Shown one piece after another: positions 33,300-42,600 of a stretch of 64,000 nucleotides of DNA. Source of the stretch: Rhodeus uyekii (taxonomy: Eukaryota > Chordata > Actinopteri > Cypriniformes > Acheilognathidae). The notes under the pieces were generated by a model. The model made no database searches, was not told where the DNA came from, and was given only the letters and a program-made list of their open reading frames with translations. Position 1 is the stretch's first letter. Every line of letters begins with the position of its first letter. The stretch covers positions 3,004,001-3,068,000 of the forward strand of contig JAWRVZ010000004.1 in NCBI GenBank assembly GCA_037043235.1, given 5' to 3'. Position numbers and translations under genes: made by a program.

Positions 33300-33735
33300 T
33301 ACAACCATGTTATCTTTGCAAGCACAAACTGTGTACTTTGTTTAATAAGTGTCTCTCTTTGTTATAAAAACGGGCTGGACAAAATTATTGGCACCCTTAA
33401 CTTAATATTTGGTTGCACATCCTTTGGAAAAAAAACAACTGAAAACATTTGCTTCCTATCATTATCATTTCCAATAATTAATAAGCCTCTTACAACTCTC
33501 CAAAAAGTGGAATTTTGGACCACAGTTCCCTTGCAAACAGCTCCAGGTCTCATATTGGAACGGTGCCTTTTCCCAAAATCAATTCCACTGTGGACAAGGG
33601 AACATCTAGATCTCAGGAGATGGACTTGTAAGCTTGAGATTGGTGATATTTTTCCATAATTTTGGTTCTCAAATCCTCAGACTGTTCTTTTCTCATCTTT
33701 CTGTTGTCCATGCTTAGTGTGGCACACCATAGTGT
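33300..33735 (-). mobile_element. Tc1-type element remnant in unit 3
   Basis: It matches 15520-15600 and then 15795-16130. The left terminus and about 200 bp after it are deleted in this unit, and the right half is missing after about 33735. It shares its insertion site with the copy at 15.6 kb. Confidence 0.65.
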
Positions 33736-34573
33736 GGTTTAGTGTGGCTCGTCTTGCATGATTGACATGTCAGACAGCCTATCAGTGCCACCTGTCAGAG
33801 TGCTAGTACAAGGGCCAGAGACAACAACCCTGGCAAAACAGAAAGAAAATACCACAAAAACATCCTGTTACGTCCTTAGGGACGTAACAAATATAATAGG
33901 CTATATAAAAATTATAATATCATATTAAAGAAATTTTATAATTTTTTTTAATAAAGCCCGCGGGTTTGTAAAATCTGATATAACCCGAGGGTTATATGCA
34001 GGAAAATACGGTATTTATTACAAAGGTGGCACAAAGGCTTCATCTAGTGGCCATTGGCGGGTGCGACGGGAGCATAAATAAAAACAGCCGAGCTCTCCAT
34101 GGAAAGACTGTTCCAGAAATCGGGCTGAATATTCATAACTGTGCGTCCATTTGAGAAAAGTGAGATTTACCTGTTTAAGAGTGATTATAAATGTTAATAT
34201 CTAGATATAATGGGGTATTTGTGTCTTAAATCCGCTCGAGAGAAATTAGTCATACCGTGTTGCTAGCAAAGCATTAATGTCAATGTAGAATAAATGTAAA
34301 TGGGTTATTTGTGAGAGATTTAAGTGTTGCTCTTGTATTATTGTAACAGATATATAATTATATGTGCTGTACAAATTAACGGGTTAAGGAACTGGGACTA
34401 GGGACTGTTGTATTGTGCCAGATGTGATGTTGACTTCATCAATAATGGTGCTTTACAAGGTACATGTAACACGGTACATACTGTTTTGTTTCATTGTAGC
34501 CACACATGCTCTGAAGTATATAATTGTAACAGATAAAGGGAGGGTCAGTTTGTAGGAATGTTTCCTTGATGTC
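33736..34573. other. Unit 3 distal flank with a small unassigned insertion
   Basis: 33745-34340 matches 16905-17580 of unit 1. From about 34341 to 34573 the sequence no longer matches the unit and has no recognised family. No gene is seen. Confidence 0.5.
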
Positions 34574-35243
34574 AAGTCAAGTCAAGTCACCTTTATTTAT
34601 ATAGCGCTTTTTACAATGTAGATTGTTTCAAAGCAGCTTTACAGGAAAAACAATATAAACAAAGTTTGTTTGGCTGAACAGAAGCCCCAAAAGAGCAGGC
34701 GAATCAATACAATTGATGAATTTTAAGTGTTAAGTTTCCCCAACTGAGCAAGCCATAGGCGACAGCGGCAAGGAACCAAAACTCCGGCAGGTGACGTAAC
34801 GAACGAAGAATAGAATGGAGAAAAAACCTTGGGAGAAACCAGGCTCAGTCGGGGGACCAGTTCTCCTCTGGCCAACAGCCAAACAGTACATGATTATTAT
34901 ACAACAATTCAAGTCCAATATGAAGTCCAATTTGGTCCGGTTAGAGATGGGTTCATGATCGTCACAGGGGGGAGGGTCCAGTAGAGTCACGGTCTCCGCA
35001 GACACCCCAGGGCAGTGCTGTGCTCGTGTCCAGGTCCTTCATCTGATCTGGATACGGCCCGGATCCAGCTGACCACGGTAACCTCGGAATAAACAGAGAA
35101 CAATATCAGCGTAGATGCCATTCTTCTTCTGATGTATCGAGTACATCAGGTGTTATGGGAATGTTCCCGGTTCCGACTTATCTAAATTATGCAGCCTAAC
35201 AATCATTTTACATGATTTGGATTAAAAATGTATGTATAATGTG

Positions 35244-38200
35244 TTATGTGTATGCCAGGTTGAAAAGATGTGTTTTTAGTCTACATTTAAACTGACAGAG
35301 TGTGTCTGCTTCCCGAACTGTAATAGGAAGACTGTTCCAGAGTTTAGGAGCTAAATAGGAAAAGGATCGCCCGCCAGCAGTTGACTTTGATATTCTAGGT
35401 ATTATAAGCTGGTCAGTATTTTGCGATCGCAATAGACGTGAAGGACTATAATGTGTTAAGAGATCGCTCAAGTACTGTGGAGCTAAACCATTTAATGCTT
35501 TGTAAGTAATTAGCAAGATTTTAAAATGTATTCGGTGTTTAATAGGAAGCCAGTGCAGGTTTGACAGAACTGGGCTAATATGCTCATACTTCCTGGTTCT
35601 AGTAAGAACTCGAGCTGCTGCATTTTGGACCAGCTGGAATTTGTTTATTAAGCGTGCAGGGCAACCACCTAGTAAAGCATTACAATAATCTAGCCTTGAA
35701 CTCATGAACGCATGAACTAACTTTTCCGCATTTGTCTTAGATAGCATATGTCGTAATTTAGATATATTTTTAAGATGGAAGAACGCCGTTTTACAGATGC
35801 TAGAAACATGGCTTTCAAATGAAAGATTGGTATCAAAGAGCACACCCAGGTTTCTAACTGACGACGAAGACTTGACAGAGCAGCCATCGAGTGTTAGGCA
35901 GTAGTCTAGATTATTATGTGCCAAACTTTTTGGTCTAATAATTAGAATCTCTGTTTTTTCAGAATTTAGCAGTAAAAAGTTATTAGTCATCCAATTTTTT
36001 ATATCGGTTATGCATTCTGTTAATTTAGTGAATTTGTTCGTTTCATCAGGATGAGAAGAAATATAGAGCTGAGTATCATCAGCGTAACAATGAAAGCTAA
36101 TGCCATGCTTCCTAATAACTGCACCCAAAGGAAGCATGTACAGGATGAAAAGCAATGGTCCTAGTACTGAACCTTGAGGAACTCCATACTGAACCCGTGA
36201 CCGATATGACATCTCCTCATTTACTGCTACAAACTGATAACGCTCAGATAAGTATGACTTGAACCAGGCTAATGCAACTCCACTAATGCCAACATAATTT
36301 TCAAGTCTATTCAGAAGGATTTTGTGGTCAATTGTATCAAATGCAGCACTAAGGTCCAGTAACACTAACAGAGAGATACAACCACGATCGGATGATAAGA
36401 GCAAATCATTTGTAACTCTAATGAGAGCAGTCTCAGTACTATGATATGGTCTAAATCCTGACTGGAAATCCTCGTAGATGCTGTTTCTTTCTAGAAAGGA
36501 ACATAGTTGTAAAGATATTGCCTTTTCTAGAATCTTTGACAAGAAAGGTAGATTCGATATCGGCCTGTAATTAACTAATTCTGTAGGATCAAGTTGTGGT
36601 TTTTTAATAAGCGGTTTAATTACAGCCAGCTTAAAGGTTTTTGGTACATATCCTAATGACAAAGAAGAATTAATTATATTAAGAATAGGATCTATGATTT
36701 CTGGAAGCATCTCTTTTAGTAGCTTAGTTGGTATTTGGTCTAGCATACATGTTGTTGATTTTGATGATTTAACGAGTTTAGACAATTCTTCCTCCCCAAT
36801 AGCAATGAAGGATTGGAATTTTTCTTCAGGGACACTAAAATGTACTGTATTTTGGAATATTGTAGTAGATTGTTGCATGTTTATTATTTTCTCTCTAATA
36901 TTATTAATTTTGCAAGTAAAGAAGTCCATGAAGTCATTAGTGCTGTGCTGATTTAAAGCATCTGGGGTTGAGGCTTTATTTCTTGTTAATTTAGTCACTG
37001 TATCAAATAAATACTTAGGGTTGTATTTGTTTTCTTCTAAGAGGGTAGAAAAGTAAGTAGATCTAGCTGATCTTAAGGCCTTTCTGAATGCAATAGAGCT
37101 GTCTTTCCATGAAATGCGAAAAACCTCTAGCTTAGTTTTTTTCCAGCTCCGCTCCATTTTTCTGGCTGCTCTCTTGAGGGCCCGGGTGTGCTCGTTGTAC
37201 CACGGTGTTGGACTATATTCTTTAATCTTCTTTAAGCGTAACGGAGCAACAGTGTCTAAAGTGCTGGAAAAGAGAGAGTTTATAGTTTCTGTTGCAACAT
37301 CAAGTTCTTCTAGGCTATCTGGGATGTTAAGTAGATGAAACTGATCGGGAAGATTATTTATAAAGCTATCTTTTGTGTTAGGAGTGATAGTTCTACTATA
37401 TTTATAACAGGGAGTTAGTTTTTCGACTTTGGCTAAAGGTAATCTACACGCAACTAAGTAATGATCTGAGATGTCATCGCTCTGCTGCAGAATTTGAACA
37501 GTATCAACATTGATCCCATATGACAATATTAGATCTAAAGTATGATTACGAGAATGAGTGGGTCCTGATACATGTTGTGTAACTCCAATAGAGTTTAAAA
37601 TGTCTCTAAATGCCAATCCCAATGCGTCTTTTTCATTGTCTACATGGATGTTAAAATCACCGACGATTATGACTTTATCTGCAGACATTACTAATCCTGA
37701 GAGAAAATCAACAAATTCTTTGATAAAGTCTGTATGGTGCCCTGGTGGCCTGTATAGAATAGCCAGCACAAAAGTTAAACAGGAATTATTACTTGCACTA
37801 GATAATTTTACATTAAGGACCATCACTTCAAAAGAATTATATTTCAAATTAGACCTTTGAGCAGTACTGATCGTGTTACTATAAATTACAGCAACACCTC
37901 CTCCTTTACCTTTCAGACGAGGCTCATGTTTATAACAGTAATCTTGAGGGGTGGACTCATTTAAAGTAATATAATCGTCTGGTTTTAGCCAAGTTTCTGT
38001 CAAACACAGCACATCTAGTTTATGATCTGTAATCATATCATTTACAATAAGTGCTTTTGAGGAAAGGGATCGTATATTCAGTAACCCAAGCTTTATCATT
38101 TGTTCATTTGTGTTATATCCGTTCTTAGCTGTTTGTAAATCAATTAAATTTTTACTCTTAAACGATTTTGAGAGATTTTTGTATTTGCTAATTCGGGGAA

Positions 38201-38339
38201 CAGACACAATCTCTATAGAATGATATCTAGGTGAAAGAGTCTCTATGTGTTGTAATTTATCTGACCTCTGTGACGTGAGACAGCTAGCAGACGGTCGGTT
38301 TAGCCAGTTTGTCTGCTTCCTGACCTGGACCCCAGTTAG
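35244..38339 (-). CDS. LINE ORF2: apurinic-type endonuclease and reverse transcriptase
   Basis: The frame is open from directly after the ORF1 stop (38339) to 35244, 1031 codons. There is no ATG until 38099, just before the endonuclease domain. From there on, endonuclease motifs are LNIRSL (Asn), LTETWL (Glu), ILYRPPG, VGDFNIHVD (Asp, Asn) and ISDHYLV (His). RT motifs follow: NYRPISNLPFLSKI, GFRPYHSTETALI, GVPQGSVLGPLLF and the catalytic YADDTQLYI near 36080. The C-terminal thumb contains LDYCNALLGG and LHWLPIKHRIHFK. It should nick target DNA and prime reverse transcription of its own RNA. The frame is the same as ORF1, with one TGA between them. No disabling change was seen. Confidence 0.88.
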   Translation of the reverse strand, partial: LTGVQVRKQTNWLNRPSASCLTSQRSDKLQHIETLSPRYHSIEIVSVPRISKYKNLSKSFKSKNLIDLQTAKNGYNTNEQMIKLGLLNIRSLSSKALIVNDMITDHKLDVLCLTETWLKPDDYITLNESTPQDYCYKHEPRLKGKGGGVAVIYSNTISTAQRSNLKYNSFEVMVLNVKLSSASNNSCLTFVLAILYRPPGHHTDFIKEFVDFLSGLVMSADKVIIVGDFNIHVDNEKDALGLAFRDILNSIGVTQHVSGPTHSRNHTLDLILSYGINVDTVQILQQSDDISDHYLVACRLPLAKVEKLTPCYKYSRTITPNTKDSFINNLPDQFHLLNIPDSLEELDVATETINSLFSSTLDTVAPLRLKKIKEYSPTPWYNEHTRALKRAARKMERSWKKTKLEVFRISWKDSSIAFRKALRSARSTYFSTLLEENKYNPKYLFDTVTKLTRNKASTPDALNQHSTNDFMDFFTCKINNIREKIINMQQSTTIFQNTVHFSVPEEKFQSFIAIGEEELSKLVKSSKSTTCMLDQIPTKLLKEMLPEIIDPILNIINSSLSLGYVPKTFKLAVIKPLIKKPQLDPTELVNYRPISNLPFLSKILEKAISLQLCSFLERNSIYEDFQSGFRPYHSTETALIRVTNDLLLSSDRGCISLLVLLDLSAAFDTIDHKILLNRLENYVGISGVALAWFKSYLSERYQFVAVNEEMSYRSRVQYGVPQGSVLGPLLFILYMLPLGAVIRKHGISFHCYADDTQLYISSHPDETNKFTKLTECITDIKNWMTNNFLLLNSEKTEILIIRPKSLAHNNLDYCLTLDGCSVKSSSSVRNLGVLFDTNLSFESHVSSICKTAFFHLKNISKLRHMLSKTNAEKLVHAFMSSRLDYCNALLGGCPARLINKFQLVQNAAARVLTRTRKYEHISPVLSNLHWLPIKHRIHFKILLITYKALNGLAPQYLSDLLTHYSPSRLLRSQNTDQLIIPRISKSTAGGRSFSYLAPKLWNSLPITVREADTLCQFKCRLKTHLFNLAYT

Positions 38340-38342
38340 TCA
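38340..38342 (-). promoter_or_regulatory. Candidate readthrough stop codon between LINE ORF1 and ORF2
   Basis: ORF1 ends with TGA and the next codon is CTA, in the same frame as ORF2, with 44 further sense codons before the first GTG. UGA-CUA is the published high-readthrough context in animals. By eye, the RNA around the stop can also fold: UGAC pairs with GUCA and CUGG with CCAG around a GGU loop. Confidence 0.6.
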
Positions 38343-39209
38343 AGGTTTAGCTCTAAGACTATATGCCAAATTATTAGAGAGAAGAGCGGCACCATCCCAG
38401 GTGGGATGAATACCATCTCTTTTCAACAGGTCAGGTCTGCCCCAAAAACTTTTCCAATTGTCTATAAACCCTATGTTATTCCGCGGGCACCACTTAGACA
38501 TCCAGCCATTGAGTGAGGATAATCTGCTAAGCATCTCATCACTCCTACGCATAGGGAGAGGGCCAGAGCAAATTACGGTGCCTGACATCATACTTGCGAG
38601 TTCACACACCTCTTTAATATTACTTTTAGTGATCTCCGACTGACGAAGTCGGACATCATTAGCGCCGACGTGAATAACAATCTTAGAATATTTACGATTA
38701 GCCTTAGCCAGCACTTTTAAATTTGCTTTGACGTCAGGCGCTCTGGCTCCCGGCAAACATGTGACTATGGTGGCTGGAGTCTCTATTTTCACATTCCGAG
38801 TAATAGAATCGCCAATCACTAGGGCACTTTCAACAGGTTTCTCAGTGGGTGCGTCACTGAGTGGGGAGAACCTGTTTGATGTTCTGATCGGAATGGAACA
38901 GTGGTTTTTTGACCCGCGATTATGCCGTCTCACAGTCACCCAGTTGCCCTGCTGCACGGGCTCTACAGCCGGAACCGAACAATGTACAGGGTTTGCTAAG
39001 CTAGTCGCATCCAAAGTAGTATCTAAAGCCCTTGCATTCTTACTATCCTTGATTAAAGTTTGGATGCGTGTCTCTAATTCTGAAACCTTCTCTGTCAGCC
39101 TAATTATGTCCCTACATTTATGACATGTGAAGCCCTCACAGCTGACAAAGACAGAAAGACTATGCATGAAGCAGGCAGTGCAAGTGACAATTTTGAGAGA
39201 AGATGACAT
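38340..39209 (-). CDS. LINE ORF1: zinc-finger and SGNH/GDSL esterase-like protein
   Basis: It encodes 289 aa from an ATG. A cysteine-rich N terminus (CTAC at 10-13, C24, CHKC at 29-32) resembles a PHD-like finger and is followed by a short coiled-coil-like stretch (35-55). From about residue 127 a GDSL/SGNH hydrolase domain is visible: VIGDSI (Ser135), LPGAR (Gly154), HVGAND (Asn184) and DGIHP (Asp265, His268), i.e. all four conserved blocks. Esterase-type ORF1 proteins are known from CR1 and zebrafish L2 LINEs, where they are thought to bind the RNA or interact with membranes/lipids during retrotransposition. All catalytic residues are retained, fitting a young element. Confidence 0.85.
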   Translation of the reverse strand: MSSSLKIVTCTACFMHSLSVFVSCEGFTCHKCRDIIRLTEKVSELETRIQTLIKDSKNARALDTTLDATSLANPVHCSVPAVEPVQQGNWVTVRRHNRGSKNHCSIPIRTSNRFSPLSDAPTEKPVESALVIGDSITRNVKIETPATIVTCLPGARAPDVKANLKVLAKANRKYSKIVIHVGANDVRLRQSEITKSNIKEVCELASMMSGTVICSGPLPMRRSDEMLSRLSSLNGWMSKWCPRNNIGFIDNWKSFWGRPDLLKRDGIHPTWDGAALLSNNLAYSLRAKP

Positions 39210-39639
39210 GACTCACCGCGTTTGTTGATCCAACTTGTTGACCAGTTGTTTGATGAAGTCGGGAAAAAAGGTGCGAGCGAGAAAAACGCTGTATGCACGG
39301 ACAGTAAGATAGCACAATGCTAACGCGTTTAGCGACTTAGATTAAAGCTAACGATTACAATATATTAAATAATCTAATATTGTATTTAGCAATACAAACG
39401 AGCGTCGAGTTTAAGATCTAAAACAAAAATCAAGTTTATATGTCAGAACAAACGCAAACGCAATCCACTCGAGCAGACAGGAAACAGCAGTGCAGCAGTC
39501 AAAAACGGTCCGTCATGTGTGTATGTAATACATTCCTTTGGGCATTGCCGTTGTCAAGAGAGGAATGGGCGGGAAAAGGAAAAAGAGTTGGGGGAAGAAG
39601 AAAAGAATAAAGTGTGTTTTTGCAAGAGTGTGTCACCTG

Positions 39640-40560
39640 TAATGCAAGAGTGTGTCATCATCGCTGTCTAATATCTGTGGTGCGGAAGAAAGATCAGTAA
39701 AGGGTTCAAACTGATTCCTGCCTCCCTGACCGAAGCTCCAAGGCGAGAACTGTATCCTCATAAACACCTGTGGTCCTTTCTCTCGAACAGTATTACAGTT
39801 TAATGTATTTAATATATATCAGCATCAAGTGATCAAATAATTTAAATCTATTTGTAATTGTATCTGTATAAATGTCCAAATAAATACTTTGCATCACGTG
39901 GCTTGTAAAGGCTTTTGCTGTGATAAATGACACCAACAGGGGACGATGTTTTACAACTGAAAAGTATCACTAGAACAATCACGTCGTTAGTAAACACATT
40001 AATCATAAAACTCCTCAATTAATGATAACTTTTGGTCAATGGAGATGTTTAGATGTTAAGGGAGTGGTGTGATGAAACAGTGACAAGTACAAACCATTAA
40101 TGATTATAGATGACATCTCACATCAAATTAGTGCAATGCTTTGTTTCTAGCAAAAGAGTGAATTCATATACCAATACGTCATTTTGGACCATAATTAGAA
40201 TGAAAATATATTTATTAATCAAAACTAGACCTTATTTCGTTCTATTTTATCTTTAAATAGTTGTATATATACATATGTGCCTATTTTTCCATAATTTATG
40301 TTATATTGTTTTAAATTAAATGTAAGTCTGGAGGCGTTCTGAAATAAATCCCTTTTACTACATTTGTAAAGATGTGTAAGTGACAAACTATATAACTACT
40401 ATCATTTTTAAACTCAGCAACATATAACAATGTTCAAAATTAATGCAATAATTATGTTCAAGAAATTATTCTGATGATGCTTTGTAGTATCAGAACTACG
40501 TCATCAAACATTAGTAAAATCTTACATTAAGCATTCAATAAGGAAACTTGTGGCTATGCA
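39640..40560. repeat. Distal 3' flank of unit 3 after the LINE insertion
   Basis: It matches 17825-18740 and 30-780. No gene is present. The duplicated GTAATGCAAGAGTGTGTCA motif at about 39629-39655 lies at the junction with the LINE 5' side. Confidence 0.65.
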
Positions 40561-41559
40561 TCAATAAACATTGTCATTGTTTTAAATTACAAAGTAACAA
40601 GGAACAAGGATATAATAATTGACCACACAAGTCATGTGCGTAACATCCCACCAGCAATAAACCAACAGGCTTGACACAAAGAATTTTTTCCACTACAATA
40701 GCTACATTTAGAAAAAGAGGTGAATGACTGTGTAGCAAAGTTGTTTATTCGGGAAGAAGTCTTTTAACGCGAAATAAAACATAAATTCAAAATAAAAGTA
40801 CTGGCAGCAACCTTCACGGACACAACATCTATCATTGTGGCTGCTACTCCTTTTTTGCCTCCACTCCTCCGTGAGACACGAGACCAGTAGCTCACAGGTG
40901 GCACTTATTACCAATCACACTTGTTACACTCATGTCCCTCGACCACTGATTTTGAAGAGGAAGTTATGTTTGGAACGGTAGTTAATCATAAGATTCAGAA
41001 TGTGGGCATGGCCTACAAGGAAGTAGCACAGTAAAACAATAATTGATGCTGTCAATTTTGTATTCGTTAGAGGAGACAGTATTGACTCACTACCAGGATA
41101 TGTAGTTACTCAACATTATATAAGAGTTATTTATAGAGTGAACTATAAAACTGACAAATCTAACATTATGTAATAAAGTACTTTTTTCCACCTTCTCTTT
41201 AACGTCCAAAGAGTGTCCCCTCACCCTCATAATTTACACATGTAATTCTCAAATGTAATTTACCCTCATGTAATTCTTTATTTATTAAACAAAAAAAAAT
41301 TGCATATATATATACACAAATCTTTCTGTTCTGGAGTGTTACGTGACTTTTGCATTACAATGCAAGTGGACAGGTTCTTCAAAACTGATGCTTCAAAAAC
41401 ATCAAACCCTACGGTAGTCCATACAACCCCAATTGATGAACCAGTGTCCTCTGAAGTGAAACGATAGCTGTGTGTGTGTGAGGGGGGGAAATTAATAAAG
41501 TAATTAATAATAACAGTCCTATGAATTAATTTATAGACTATACTATTGTGCCTCTCTCC
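40561..41559. other. AT-rich spacer with one dispersed repeat
   Basis: 40735-40950 matches the dispersed repeat at 1558-1830. The remainder shows short TA runs (41300-41320) and no gene or recognised element. Confidence 0.45.
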
Positions 41560-42600
41560 ATTTCTGTGGGTTTCTGGAATTGTCAGTCAGCAGTCAAACA
41601 AAGCTGAATTTATTACAGCCTATGCAAAATAATCTATTCTCAATATCTGGGGTTTGACTGAAACATGGATTTGACTCAGCAACCCCCAGTACACTCTATA
41701 GCAACTCTTCTCTCGCACCCTTCATCAGTCTATGAGGGATGGGGGCACAGGTCTTCTCATTTCTAACAATTGGAAACACTCAACTCACACTAAATTTCAA
41801 GCTATTACAGTTACAACTCCTGCCAAAATCCACATTGTAGCAAGTTATCGCCTCCCAGGTCAACTGGGTACCTTTGTAGAGGTGGATATGCTGTCCTCAT
41901 TACCTGAGGCAATCCACTTGTAGTCACTGGTGATTTCAACTCTCATCTCGAGAAGCCTTACGCTACAGATTTCCTTTCTCTCCATTTGATCTCAAATCAT
42001 CATCACCACAGGTACTCACAAATCAGGCAACCAACTTGACATAATTTACATTTAATCAACTGTATCACAGACAACATTTTGGTGAAACCTCAGCACATTT
42101 CTTAGAATTTCTTCATTACTTTAAATTTAGAACATATTACTCAACATTTGATTTGAACATTTGATTACATCAACCTCTACCAGTTACTTTCAGACGAAAC
42201 TACGCTCTCTTTCTCCTTCCCAATGTACCTCTGTTGTTTCATCCTCTCTTCCCTCACCCAAAACATTTAATCTCTGGATGTGAATACGGCAACTGCCTAA
42301 CCCCGGTTATCTGATGTTCTTCTTGAACAACGAGTCAAAATAAGGGCAGCAGAGAGAAAACGGTGCAAATAAAAGACCCATCTGACCTGAGTATATATCA
42401 ATATCTGCTCTTTTCAATCTCCTTTTCTGTTATTTCATCTCTCCTACGCTTTTACCAGCACTCACACACATCATCAACACATCTCTCCACACTAGCACTT
42501 CAAGCAGGCTCGGGAAACCCAACTACTGAAAAAACCCACAGTAAACGTGTCACTTTTAGATAATTACACCCGAATGAGTTGTTTTCAACCAGCTTTCCTG
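41560..42600 (+). pseudogene. LINE endonuclease-domain fragment (older L2/Rex-like family)
   Basis: Broken frames retain the endonuclease outline: WGLTETWI near 41645-41670, a GGTGLLISNNWKHS segment at 41738-41780, IVASYRLPGQLG near 41835-41870, and THKSGNQLDIIY near 42010-42050. The end (42330-42600) matches 19085-19340 and 24780-25020. This copy extends further 5' than the other two of this family. Stops and frameshifts make it dead. Confidence 0.65.

Larger units (their letters stand above)
34574..39520 (-). mobile_element. Apparently full-length L2/CR1-type LINE with two intact ORFs
   Basis: On the minus strand the element runs from a 5' UTR (about 39210-39520) through ORF1 (38340-39209) and ORF2 (ending 35244) to a 3' UTR that ends in a TTGAC pentanucleotide tail at about 34574-34590, preceded by an AATAAA-like sequence. 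Both ORFs are open over their full expected length. It splits unit 3 flank sequence that is contiguous in unit 1 (around 17580-17830). By its intact ORFs it is the most likely active element in the window; the exact 5' end is uncertain. Confidence 0.85.

Noticed and set aside
34730..35005. 91-aa frame in the LINE 3' UTR
   Set aside because: It lies after the ORF2 stop in the 3' UTR and has no similarity to a known domain.
36694..37860. Plus-strand frames across the LINE
   Set aside because: They are complements of the long endonuclease/RT frame and carry no independent motifs.
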